Shown here: positions 26,092 to 33,432 of the stretch, one piece after another | How the letters are laid out: each line of letters starts with the position of its first letter | Numbering within the stretch: position 1 is the first letter of the stretch | DNA from: Flavobacterium aciduliphilum | Lineage (GTDB): Bacteria > Bacteroidota > Bacteroidia > Flavobacteriales > Flavobacteriaceae | Direction: 5' to 3' | Length of the DNA stretch: 64,000 bases | NCBI RefSeq assembly: GCF_003268855.1 | Contig: NZ_QLSZ01000005.1 | Coordinates: 1-64,000, forward strand | Position numbers and translations under genes: made by a program | Notes under the pieces: model-generated | Database searches by the model: none | Seen by the model: the letters and a program-made list of their open reading frames with translations, nothing else | Told to the model about the DNA's origin: nothing

Positions 26092-26397
26092 TTATTTTAA
26101 ACCATATTTTTTAGAAAACCATTCCCTATCCCAAGTGCCTGCTTCGTTTTGCGCTTTAAATTGTTCAGCTGCTTTTTTTCCATAGTTTTTAGCATACTCA
26201 TCATAATCTTTTTTTAAATTATTTTCTGCGTTTACAACGGCTTCTCCAGCTGCGTTTATTCTATCCGCAGCCGTTTTCACACCTTTCATAGCCTCTATAT
26301 ATTCAGGGTCTTTATGTAAACTATCGAAATAATTACCATATTTTGCTTTAACTATTTTATCAATAGAAAATCTTATTAATTTATCAAACATTCCCAT
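26092..26397 (-). CDS. Hypothetical protein, 101 residues
   Basis: No family is recognised. The product is predicted helical, soluble and Lys/Ala/Asn-rich, with DPEYIEAMKG near residue 32 and a coiled-coil-like middle (AAGEAVVNAENNLKKDYDEY). It ends in WDREWFSKKYGLK. It is divergent from the ion channel gene at 26446, with only about 50 bases between the starts, so the two share a control region. Confidence 0.5.
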   Translation of the reverse strand: MGMFDKLIRFSIDKIVKAKYGNYFDSLHKDPEYIEAMKGVKTAADRINAAGEAVVNAENNLKKDYDEYAKNYGKKAAEQFKAQNEAGTWDREWFSKKYGLK

Positions 26398-26445
26398 TTT
26401 TAGTGATTTTAGAAATTTTAGTAAATTTACAAAAAAATATTAAAC

Positions 26446-27270
26446 ATGAAGAAAATACTACAGAATGAACGGCTGATATTTAATCTAATAGCAATAAATA
26501 TTCTAATTATTTACCTTCACTCTTTTAATACTTTTAAACCTTATTTTTTTTATTTTGACCTTGTTGATGTTGGGTTAACTCTTTTTTTTAGCATTGAAAT
26601 AGGTTACTCAATATTTGTTAAACATCCAAGTTTTTCATCTTATTTTAAAAACAATTGGAATAAGCTTGATTTTATTTCTATTCTATTATCACTCCCCAGT
26701 ATTCTTGTTATTTTTATCCCAAACTTTGAAATATTAACTGGATTTATAGCGCTAAGGTCACTTAGAATTTTTAAAACACTTCGAATAATTGAATACATAC
26801 CTAATGGTAAAAAAATAAGCAAAAAACTATTTAAAGCATTTAAAGGAATTACGTTTATTTTATTTACCTTTTTGGTTTTTACTACCGTTATATCATTAAT
26901 ATCTGTTAGTTTGTTTAAAAGTGTTGCTCCAAATTATTTTCAAAATGCCTTCGATAGTTTTTATACTATTTTCAAAATATTTTCAGGAGATGGTTTCTCT
27001 GATGTAGTTGCTGAAATTCAACAAAATACTTCTCCATTACTAACTGGTTTTTCGAAATTGTATTTTGTAATAATTGTATTTTCAGGAAGTATACTAGGAC
27101 TTTCTCTGATAAATAGTGTTTTTATCAATGAAATGAGTACTATAGCAGATGATGTTGTAGAAAATGATAAATCTATTGATGCATTACATAAACAGTTAGA
27201 AATTGTAAAAAATCAGCAAACTGAAATTTTAAAAAAGTTGGAAGAACTATCAACCAACAACAAACCTTAA
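26446..27270 (+). CDS. Voltage-gated-type ion channel protein
   Basis: The 274-residue protein has six transmembrane segments. The S4 helix is visible as ALRSLRIFKTLRIIEYI, with basic residues spaced every three to four positions. The pore loop FDSFYTIFKIFSGDGFSDV lies before S6. The C-terminal tail (DALHKQLEIVKNQQTEILKKLEE) is a short coiled coil, like the tetramerisation helix of bacterial channels. The filter FSGDGF is neither the GYG of K+ channels nor the LESW of NaChBac, so ion selectivity cannot be stated. It is the first gene of a tight four-gene operon, 2 bases before the hydrolase gene. Confidence 0.85.
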   Translation: MKKILQNERLIFNLIAINILIIYLHSFNTFKPYFFYFDLVDVGLTLFFSIEIGYSIFVKHPSFSSYFKNNWNKLDFISILLSLPSILVIFIPNFEILTGFIALRSLRIFKTLRIIEYIPNGKKISKKLFKAFKGITFILFTFLVFTTVISLISVSLFKSVAPNYFQNAFDSFYTIFKIFSGDGFSDVVAEIQQNTSPLLTGFSKLYFVIIVFSGSILGLSLINSVFINEMSTIADDVVENDKSIDALHKQLEIVKNQQTEILKKLEELSTNNKP

Positions 27271-27272
27271 CT

Positions 27273-28082
27273 ATGCCAAAACAATTCAAAACCATAAAAC
27301 CAATTACTGCCAAACAAAACCTTTGGTCAACTTTGGATATACCAGTAGGAACAATTCTCGAACAAATTCCTGACACTACTAATTTAATTCATCCTATTAG
27401 AGGGATTGTTACAACATACAACGACCAAACTATTGCTATTCCTTACGAATATATTATTCCTAATTATGAGTTTAAAACCACAATCTTATTATTGCATGGT
27501 TTTAATAGCGCACCCGAAAACAAACAAGCTATAATCAATCAATGGCTACTAGATAATAATGTATCAGACCACATTACTTTGATAGCTCCACAACTCAATT
27601 ACAATCCCAACAAAGCCATAAAACAAATAGGCAGCATCATTCAAGAACATTATGGAAACATCATAGTAATAGGCACCTCTCTTGGAGGATTTTATGCCAA
27701 CTATGTTCGTGCTATGAATCAAACGGACCAAATTAAAGTACATGCCATAAACCCAAGTTGGTCTCCAAGTATTTCTTTAAAAAAAGAAGTAAACCAAGAA
27801 CAAATTAATTTAAAAACCAAAGAAAATTGGAAGTTTACAGAAACTTATTTAAACTATTTAGCACATTTTGAAAAAGCATGCAAAGTAGAATTAAAACACT
27901 ACAAAGGAAATAACTACACATTGCATTTAGCCAACGCTGACGAATTATTAACTTTTGACACTATGCTAGAGTATCTCAATGAAAACAAGGTACCACACGA
28001 GGTTTTCTATTACAATACCAACCACAGATTTGAAACTGTAAAGGAATTGCTTGAAAATAGTAAAAATGACTTAATCCCATAA
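27273..28082 (+). CDS. Alpha/beta hydrolase, YqiA/YcfP-like esterase
   Basis: The 269-residue protein has a hydrolase core from about residue 70. LLLHGFNSAPENK forms the oxyanion region, GTSLGGFYANY is the nucleophile elbow with Ser, LLTFD holds the probable acid, and the catalytic His is in NHRFE. This order matches the YqiA/YcfP family of small esterases. The first 65 residues are an extra beta-rich segment (VGTILEQIPDTTN, RGIVTTYNDQTIAIPYEYI) not seen in ordinary YqiA. There is no signal peptide. It is in the same operon as the ion channel (2 bases upstream) and two secreted repeat proteins. Confidence 0.8.
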   Translation: MPKQFKTIKPITAKQNLWSTLDIPVGTILEQIPDTTNLIHPIRGIVTTYNDQTIAIPYEYIIPNYEFKTTILLLHGFNSAPENKQAIINQWLLDNNVSDHITLIAPQLNYNPNKAIKQIGSIIQEHYGNIIVIGTSLGGFYANYVRAMNQTDQIKVHAINPSWSPSISLKKEVNQEQINLKTKENWKFTETYLNYLAHFEKACKVELKHYKGNNYTLHLANADELLTFDTMLEYLNENKVPHEVFYYNTNHRFETVKELLENSKNDLIP

Positions 28083-28087
28083 ACATC

Positions 28088-28426
28088 ATGAAAAGATATA
28101 TCTTACCAATTGTTGCTGTATTTTTATGCACAATACAATCACAAGCCCAAAAAGTATATTCTGTCGATTATGCCAATCAAGCCGATGTAAAAGTCTTTGT
28201 TGTCGATTACGAAAATCAAGCCGATTTGAAGGTGTATAAAGAAAAATACCAAAACCAAGCCGATAAAAACGAGGGGCGCTGGTTTTTTACAGACTACGCC
28301 AATCAAGCCGATAAAAAAATATTCTTTGTGCAATATGCCAATCAAGCTGACCTAAAAATCTACTTTGTAAAATATGAAAACCAAGCAGGTTGGAACAACA
28401 AATCAAAAATGCAGTTAATGTATTAA
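28088..28426 (+). CDS. Secreted six-repeat protein (DUF6150-like)
   Basis: A signal peptide of about 20 residues (ending QSQAQ) precedes six imperfect units of about 13 residues built on the pattern Y-x-N-Q-A-D-x-K-hydrophobic. Examples are YANQADVKVF, YENQADLKVY and YANQADKKIF. The last unit ends YENQAGW. Similar short secreted proteins in Bacteroidota are grouped as DUF6150; I recall this from family names and cannot verify it here. The pattern suggests a regular beta structure in the periplasm or outside. The gene follows the hydrolase by 5 bases and precedes the other repeat protein by 2. Function unknown. Confidence 0.75.
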   Translation: MKRYILPIVAVFLCTIQSQAQKVYSVDYANQADVKVFVVDYENQADLKVYKEKYQNQADKNEGRWFFTDYANQADKKIFFVQYANQADLKIYFVKYENQAGWNNKSKMQLMY

Positions 28427-28428
28427 AC

Positions 28429-28914
28429 ATGAAAAAAAACATCCTATCACTACTCATATTATTGCTTACCATGATAAGCACCGCACAAACCAAAATCCGG
28501 CAAGGCGACGGCACCTATGCGTCCAATAAAGTACTCTTCACTATAGACGGCACCAAAGTAAGACAAGGCGATGGCACGTATGCTTCAAACAAAGTATTAT
28601 ACACCTTTGATGGCGTAAAATTTAGAGAAGGCGACGGTACCTATGCTTCCAACAAAGTACTCCTAACTATTGATGGCAATAAAATCAGAGTAGGAGACGG
28701 CACCTATGCCTCCAACAAGGTTGTTTTCACCATTGATGGTGTAAAAATCAGACAAGGCGAGGGTACCTATGCCTCCAATAAAGTACTGTTTACCATAGAT
28801 GGAAATAAAATCAGACAAGGCGACGGCACCTATGCCTCTAATAAAGTACTTTACACCCTTGAAGGAGGTCTAGGCATAACCAAAATAGCCTGTCTGCTTT
28901 ATTATATCCTTTAA
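28429..28914 (+). CDS. Secreted protein of six 21-residue repeats
   Basis: A signal peptide (MKKNILSLLILLLTMISTAQ) is followed by six tandem 21-residue units of the form KIRQGDGTYASNKVLFTIDG. The G-D-G-T-Y-A-S-N-K-V core is almost invariant, with G-E-G-T in unit five. A short hydrophobic tail, ITKIACLLYYIL, ends the protein. Such GDGTYASN/TIDG units look like paired beta strands, recalling small beta-flower or propeller-like repeat proteins of Bacteroidota; the fold is inferred. The start is the ATG at 28429; a longer in-frame reading from 28390 would run into the preceding gene. It is the last gene of the four-gene operon. Confidence 0.75.
   Translation: MKKNILSLLILLLTMISTAQTKIRQGDGTYASNKVLFTIDGTKVRQGDGTYASNKVLYTFDGVKFREGDGTYASNKVLLTIDGNKIRVGDGTYASNKVVFTIDGVKIRQGEGTYASNKVLFTIDGNKIRQGDGTYASNKVLYTLEGGLGITKIACLLYYIL
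28492..28869 (+). repeat. Six tandem 63-bp repeats within the secreted repeat gene
   Basis: The repeated protein units are also repeated at DNA level: each 63-base unit contains a close variant of GGCGACGGCACCTATGC followed by TCCAATAAAGTA. Third positions differ between copies, so the copies are old enough to have diverged, yet the array could still change in number by recombination. Confidence 0.8.
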
Positions 28915-28920
28915 AAACAA

Positions 28921-28948
28921 AAAGGAGATAGTAAAACCTATCCCCTTT
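28921..28948 (-). terminator. Terminator of the 249-residue hypothetical gene
   Basis: The stem AAAGG-a-GATAG pairs with CTATC-c-CCTTT around a TAAAAC loop. On the minus strand it is followed by TTTTTGTTTTT. It lies between two convergent genes. Confidence 0.5.
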
Positions 28949-28973
28949 CTCTCAAATTCAAAGCATACCTACT

Positions 28974-29723
28974 TTATACAACCCCTATAATATTTAGAAC
29001 ATTATAAGACCCATTCTTCAACAAGTATAGCTCCCCATTAACCTCTTGGTAAAAAGCAATAAACAAAAAATAAAAATGAGTACCACTACCCTCAGGAGCA
29101 CCATTAGGATCCATAATCAAAGTAGACTCATTCAAATCAATAGGCACATTCAACACATCACTCTTTTTGATGTTATAAATCCCAGTTGAAAAATCCAAAT
29201 TCAAAAAAGCACTTTGCAAACTAAAATGAGTAGCTCCTTGTGGATAATTCAAATCCTCCTTTGGCTTAAAATGTGTAAGAACCGTTTTACCACTTTCCAC
29301 ATCCAATTCAATTGGAAAATCCAAAACACTTTTCAAAGGCGCATTCATATTAAAATCAAAACCTTTAAGCACATTTCTACCAGCATCAGTACAAACACCT
29401 TCAGAAACTTTTCTTTGCCCCCTTGCTGAATGCCCATCCAGTTTTTTAACCTCAGACATTGCTTTTTGTAATCGACTAGACAGTTTAGAGTCTTTTGCTT
29501 TCTTGGCTAAACCATCTGTAGCACTTCGCAACATTTTTCCCATAGAAGCACAGTGACCAAATTCACCCATATTCTCTCGAGTACGCTCAAAAGCAGGATC
29601 TTTCATCATACGTTCTCTACTTACACCACCTTTGGTGCGAACCAAGTACCCATCGGCACTTTTGTAGAAGGTAACATCATCTAGTGTTCCTTCAATCTTA
29701 AAAAGGCTTTTATTCTTTGCCAT
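28974..29723 (-). CDS. Hypothetical protein of a Bacteroidota family, 249 residues
   Basis: The N-terminus, FKIEGTLDDVTFYKSADGYLVRTKGGVSRERM, then DPAFERTRENMGEFGHC, is a pattern I recognise from many Flavobacteria proteins of unknown function. The first half is basic and helical; the second half (from about residue 125) is beta-rich, with FKPKEDLNYPQGATHF. There is no signal peptide and no membrane segment. The basic, all-soluble character resembles a structural or nucleic-acid-binding protein, but no function can be given. It is a single gene, convergent with the repeat-protein operon. Confidence 0.6.
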   Translation of the reverse strand: MAKNKSLFKIEGTLDDVTFYKSADGYLVRTKGGVSRERMMKDPAFERTRENMGEFGHCASMGKMLRSATDGLAKKAKDSKLSSRLQKAMSEVKKLDGHSARGQRKVSEGVCTDAGRNVLKGFDFNMNAPLKSVLDFPIELDVESGKTVLTHFKPKEDLNYPQGATHFSLQSAFLNLDFSTGIYNIKKSDVLNVPIDLNESTLIMDPNGAPEGSGTHFYFLFIAFYQEVNGELYLLKNGSYNVLNIIGVV

Positions 29724-30094
29724 AATTAAATTGTTATTTTTATGCCCAATACTTACTTATTGAACTATACTATCTATCTTTCTGCTCATCCCATTTTGGG
29801 TATTTTAATGTTAAATAATCGTTAACTTTTACAAACTCAGTATTATCAAGGGATTTTGCTTACAAATATGCCAAAAACTAAGTGTATAGTCAGTTTAGTA
29901 TTAAAATTATAGTTGTATAACTATAGTAGGATTTATTTATTAATCTGTATAGCTAAATTAGGACGGGTCATAATTATTTTAGGACGAGTCAAGTAACCAA
30001 CTTAGTACATACTTGGTAGATACTTAGTACATAGTTAGGGTAATTGGATAAAAAGAGTTAAAAAAAGTATACACTTGCATTACATTTTTTTTAT
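29724..30094. promoter_or_regulatory. Intergenic control region with tandem 21-bp and 11-bp repeats
   Basis: No gene is seen in this 370-base gap between divergent genes. It holds a hairpin-forming palindrome at 29908-29925 (TATAGTT, AACTATA) and two copies of TTAGGACGgGTCA at 29958 and 29979, 21 bases apart with one mismatch. Three adjoining 11-base units, CTTAGTACATA, CTTGGTAGATA and CTTAGTACATA, occupy 30001-30033, with a weaker fourth (GTTAGGGTAAT). The spacing equals one or two DNA turns, as in operator arrays. The array ends about 60 bases before the -7 box of the next gene. Confidence 0.5.
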
Positions 30095-30102
30095 TATTTT
30101 TG
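30095..30102 (+). promoter_or_regulatory. -7 promoter box for the lipoprotein gene
   Basis: TATTTTTG matches TAnnTTTG, and the ATG at 30109 lies only 6 bases after it. The transcript therefore starts at or next to the start codon. The in-frame TTG at 30100 belongs to this box and is not a start codon. Confidence 0.65.
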
Positions 30103-30108
30103 ACTGAT

Positions 30109-30594
30109 ATGAAAAAAACAGTTCAAATACTTTTAGGGGGAGCGTTTTTCTTTACGTCCTGCCAATGGATGGGCAACCCAGTCCCCTCTGAAAAAGAACT
30201 GCTTGAAAAACAAATCAAAGAAATCAATTGGAAAGAAGTAGATGTTTATCCGTCCATTGCCGATTGTGAAGCATTGACCGATGCCACTCAAAAAAAACAA
30301 TGTTTCTTTGAATTTTTATCAGCTACCATTCAACAAAAATTAAGTATCGATACACTTAAAGTTCTATTTCCAAAACTCGATACCATTGAAGTTAAAATCA
30401 CCGTAAACCCCGATGCAAGTTTAGAATTTGAACCCCAATTTCCAAGAGACACCGTAGCTTATGACACCATTAAAATTGACAGCATACTCAAAGTAAAATT
30501 GGTCGATTTCCCAAAAGTACATCCTGCTATCAAAAGAGGAATCCCTGTAAAATCACAATTTATTTTACCCGTTATCATCAAATCGGAACAATAG
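30109..30594 (+). CDS. Hypothetical lipoprotein, 161 residues
   Basis: The protein has a lipoprotein signal peptide with lipobox FTSC near residue 18, so it is anchored by Cys. The mature part begins QWMGNPVPSEKEL. It contains VYPSIADCEALTDATQKKQCFFEF, with two cysteines that may form a disulfide. A beta-rich second half (IEVKITVNPDASLEFEPQFP) follows. Its end, IKRGIPVKSQFILPVII, resembles the C-terminal strand of TonB-type domains, but I do not claim that identity. It is convergent with the glycosyltransferase gene, 2 bases apart. Confidence 0.7.
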   Translation: MKKTVQILLGGAFFFTSCQWMGNPVPSEKELLEKQIKEINWKEVDVYPSIADCEALTDATQKKQCFFEFLSATIQQKLSIDTLKVLFPKLDTIEVKITVNPDASLEFEPQFPRDTVAYDTIKIDSILKVKLVDFPKVHPAIKRGIPVKSQFILPVIIKSEQ

Positions 30595-30596
30595 AA

Positions 30597-31724
30597 CTAT
30601 CGTGAAAAAGTTCGACCCTTCCAGGTAAAACGCCCAAACAAAGCATAGAATCCGACAAAACTAGAAAATACAGGATAAATCAAACTGCTTACAAGTGGAA
30701 TAACAACCTTGTTTTTTCTTATATATTGGTTGGTTTTGTAGATTAAGATACAATCTACAAGATATTTCATTAAAAACACTGCAACCATTATTTTCCCAGC
30801 TAAAAAACCCTCAAACCACAATACACCACCCAAAACTAAAGAGAGATTCATCAATAATACCACAACCGCTAATAGTTTAGCATACGCATGTTTATAGCTT
30901 GTTGTTTTACTCGCCCATCGTACCCGTTGCATAAAAAGAGCATACAAATCATTTTCTGGCTTCGTTTTTACAATAACATCTGTGTTTTTTAAATACTGCA
31001 CGCACTCAGGGTTCTTTTTTAAGGCTTTTTGAAGCAACAACACATCATCGCCACTAGCTTGAGTAGTAATCCCTCCAAAACCGCCAAGCTCTTGAAAAAG
31101 TCTTTTGGTATATGCAAAATTAGCGCCATTACACATAAACGGTTTTCCAATTCCAAAACTTCCAATTGTAGTGCCTTGTAAACTCAGAAGATCCAATTGC
31201 TGAAAATGGTGAAACCAGTTATTTTTAGTTTTATAAACAACGGCACCAACAATCATTTCCGTAGTGTTTTTTTGAATAAAAGCATCCATAGTCAGGAGCC
31301 AATTTTCATTGACAACACAATCAGCATCAGTAGTCACAACCCATTCATTTTTAACGATAGGCATCGCTTTGGTTAGCGCGTCTTTTTTGGGGGAATTAGA
31401 CAACTTCAAGTTTTCTAAAAGTGTCGAATGAATCAATCCATGTTCCATACGCCATTTGATATAAATGCGCTCTGAAGCATCTTCAGAAAAGTCATCTACC
31501 AAAATCAATTCAAACAATTCCTTTGGATAATTCAGACTTGAAATGGACTTCAAAAGTTTGGGCAAATTTTTCGCTTCATTTCGAAAAGGAACGATTATAG
31601 AAAACGTTGTTTTAGGTTTTTCATTCGTTCTTTCAAAGGAGTTTACTTTATCAAAACCAAAAATTAGTTGAATGATAAACACAACATAAATTGCCAATAT
31701 CAAAAATAAAACCATTTCTATCAT
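30597..31724 (-). CDS. Family 2 glycosyltransferase, membrane bound
   Basis: This 375-residue protein begins with a transmembrane helix, followed by a GT-A domain: IIVPFRNEAKNL, ELILVDDFSEDAS, VTTDADCVV (DxD) and a QRVRWASKTT segment (QxxRW) near residue 275. Two or three further transmembrane helices form the C-terminus. These are the marks of processive or lipid-linked GT2 enzymes. The sugar and acceptor are unknown. The frame opens with a GTG at 31736; I prefer the ATG at 31724. The upstream gene, 44 bases away, encodes a flippase-like protein, so the two may act on the same lipid-linked substrate. Confidence 0.85.
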   Translation of the reverse strand: MIEMVLFLILAIYVVFIIQLIFGFDKVNSFERTNEKPKTTFSIIVPFRNEAKNLPKLLKSISSLNYPKELFELILVDDFSEDASERIYIKWRMEHGLIHSTLLENLKLSNSPKKDALTKAMPIVKNEWVVTTDADCVVNENWLLTMDAFIQKNTTEMIVGAVVYKTKNNWFHHFQQLDLLSLQGTTIGSFGIGKPFMCNGANFAYTKRLFQELGGFGGITTQASGDDVLLLQKALKKNPECVQYLKNTDVIVKTKPENDLYALFMQRVRWASKTTSYKHAYAKLLAVVVLLMNLSLVLGGVLWFEGFLAGKIMVAVFLMKYLVDCILIYKTNQYIRKNKVVIPLVSSLIYPVFSSFVGFYALFGRFTWKGRTFSR

Positions 31725-31768
31725 AACTACTAACACTACAGATTATACCTATTTACACAAATAACACA

Positions 31769-32710
31769 CTAATCATTTATAGGTTTAAATTGCGGAGAAA
31801 TCTTAAAAATCAATACAAAATAACTTCCTATAATTACGGGCAAAACAACATTCAAAAACCACATAAGCGTAGTTACAAAAACCACAACCCATTCGTTAAC
31901 CTCAAGAATACCAAAGAAATAAACTGCTAAACTCCCTTTTAAAGCGAAATCCAAAAACTGAAAACTTGGAATCACAGAAGCTAAAAAATAAACGGTGGTA
32001 ATCGTAGCCATCAAAGTGGTGTAGGGCAAATCTACATCAAATGCTAGAAACAAAAAATAATATTGATGCGAAAAAACCACATAACGACACATCCCTAAAA
32101 TAAAATTTTTCCGATGAATGGGTTTTGGAATTTCATTACTTTTTTCCAACAAAGCACCTAAAGAATAGCCTTTTATTTTTACTTTTTTGGTAAGATAGGA
32201 AAACCATACAAAAGCTATAACTCCCATAATTGTTCCTAAACTCCAAAGCCAATAACCTAAGAAAAACATACCTAAGATTCCGAAAACACCAGTAGCCACA
32301 ATCTGAATCCCATTGCATATCAGGTTAAGAAAAATGATTTTTTTAGTGTCTTTTTTATCAAAATAGAGTGCTTTTCCAGCATATTCGCCTACACCCACGG
32401 GGGTAAAAACTCCCAAAGTTAAAGCCGCAAGAACTTGTTTGGTCGCTTCATATATTGAAATAGGCTGTACAACTTGCGCCAAGTTTTGCCATTTAAGGAT
32501 TTCGAAATAACGATTCAAAAAACTTAAAAACAAAAGAAATACAATACCACTAACCGATTGGTTTTTACGATATAAAATCAAAAATTGATCCCAATCCAAT
32601 GCGTCATTCGAAGCCAATTGATGGTACATAAAATATAATGCGCCAACAACAATCAAAAGTTTGATTGAAAAAACCAAGAATTGTTTAGCTTTGTGAGGAA
32701 TTGAAATCAT
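31769..32710 (-). CDS. Flippase-like membrane protein (lysylphosphatidylglycerol synthase TM family)
   Basis: The 313-residue protein has about eight transmembrane helices. It shows the family signature LGVFTPVGVGEYAGKALYF near residue 95, typical of the UPF0104/AglD-like transmembrane domain shared with MprF. Such proteins are proposed to move or modify lipid-linked molecules; the domain alone has no known enzyme activity. The longer reading upstream translates low-complexity intergenic words (FIFKFSNCLIFKL), so I use the ATG at 32710, which lies 5 bases after a -7 box. Probably cotranscribed with the glycosyltransferase gene. Confidence 0.8.
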   Translation of the reverse strand: MISIPHKAKQFLVFSIKLLIVVGALYFMYHQLASNDALDWDQFLILYRKNQSVSGIVFLLFLSFLNRYFEILKWQNLAQVVQPISIYEATKQVLAALTLGVFTPVGVGEYAGKALYFDKKDTKKIIFLNLICNGIQIVATGVFGILGMFFLGYWLWSLGTIMGVIAFVWFSYLTKKVKIKGYSLGALLEKSNEIPKPIHRKNFILGMCRYVVFSHQYYFLFLAFDVDLPYTTLMATITTVYFLASVIPSFQFLDFALKGSLAVYFFGILEVNEWVVVFVTTLMWFLNVVLPVIIGSYFVLIFKISPQFKPIND

Positions 32711-32715
32711 GGATG

Positions 32716-32723
32716 CAAAAGTA
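32716..32723 (-). promoter_or_regulatory. -7 promoter box for the flippase-glycosyltransferase unit
   Basis: The minus strand reads TACTTTTG, then CATCC, then the ATG at 32710. This predicts a leaderless or nearly leaderless mRNA. Confidence 0.6.
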
Positions 32724-32816
32724 GTTAATTTGAAGATGAGACAATTTGAAAATTTGAAAATGAAAAGAATATTAGGATTCAACGATTAATAAAAGATTGG
32801 ATATTCTTAAAAAATT

Positions 32817-33371
32817 ATGGCACACGAACGCATCATATTAGGAATCGACCCAGGAACGACCATCATGGGCTTCGGTTTGATAAAAGTCATCAACAAGAAA
32901 ATGGAATTTCTTCAGTTGAACGAACTGATTTTAAGTAAATACGACGACCATTACACCAAATTGAAAGTGATTTTCGAACGCACTATCGAATTAATTGAAA
33001 CCCATCATCCTGACGAAATTGCTATTGAAGCGCCCTTTTTTGGTAAAAATGTGCAATCCATGTTGAAGTTGGGAAGAGCACAAGGTGTCGCGATGGCCGC
33101 GGGTTTATCGAGACAAATTCCAATTACAGAATACGAGCCCAAAAAAATAAAAATGGCGATTACCGGCAATGGAAATGCGAGTAAAGAACAAGTAGCTAAA
33201 ATGTTACAACAACTTTTAGGATTGAATCAATTACCCAAAAATCTTGACTCTACCGATGGACTGGCAGCTGCAGTTTGCCATTTTTTCAATAGCGGAAAAG
33301 TGGTTGGACAAAAAAGCTATTCGGGGTGGGATGCTTTTGTAAAACAAAATGAAGAACGAGTTAAAAAATAG
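32817..33371 (+). CDS. ruvC: Crossover junction endodeoxyribonuclease RuvC
   Basis: The 184-residue protein has the RNase H-like catalytic set: the first Asp in LGIDPGTTIMGFG, Glu in EIAIEAPFFGKN, and the C-terminal acidic pair region DSTDGLAAAVCHF. The helix LKLGRAQGVAMAA is also typical. RuvC resolves Holliday junctions with RuvAB. The start ATG lies after a stretch of TTTGAAAA words. The next gene, hemW, follows after a palindromic repeat. Confidence 0.95.
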   Translation: MAHERIILGIDPGTTIMGFGLIKVINKKMEFLQLNELILSKYDDHYTKLKVIFERTIELIETHHPDEIAIEAPFFGKNVQSMLKLGRAQGVAMAAGLSRQIPITEYEPKKIKMAITGNGNASKEQVAKMLQQLLGLNQLPKNLDSTDGLAAAVCHFFNSGKVVGQKSYSGWDAFVKQNEERVKK

Positions 33372-33425
33372 TATTCAGTCACAGTTTTCAGTCACAATAC
33401 TGCAAACTGCGACTGTTACTGATCA
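33370..33425. repeat. CAGTCACAG-type palindromic intergenic repeat, copy 1
   Basis: Short words (CAGTCACAGT, TTCAGTCAC, ACTGCAAACTGCGACTG) form an imperfect palindrome between ruvC and hemW. The arm CAGTCACAGTTTTCAGT pairs at 15 of 17 positions with ACTGCAAACTGCGACTG. The first 16 bases, AGTATTCAGTCACAGT, occur identically at 55845-55860, so it belongs to a dispersed family. Confidence 0.7.
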
Positions 33426-33432
33426 CTAAAAT

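Noticed and set aside
23825-30594. Prophage or integrated conjugative element in the accessory region
   Set aside because: No integrase, structural phage gene, relaxase or attachment repeats at tRNA genes were seen.
32711-32782. 24-residue N-terminal extension of the flippase-like protein
   Set aside because: It translates intergenic TTTGAAAA-type words and lies upstream of the -7 box, so it is not transcribed from that promoter.
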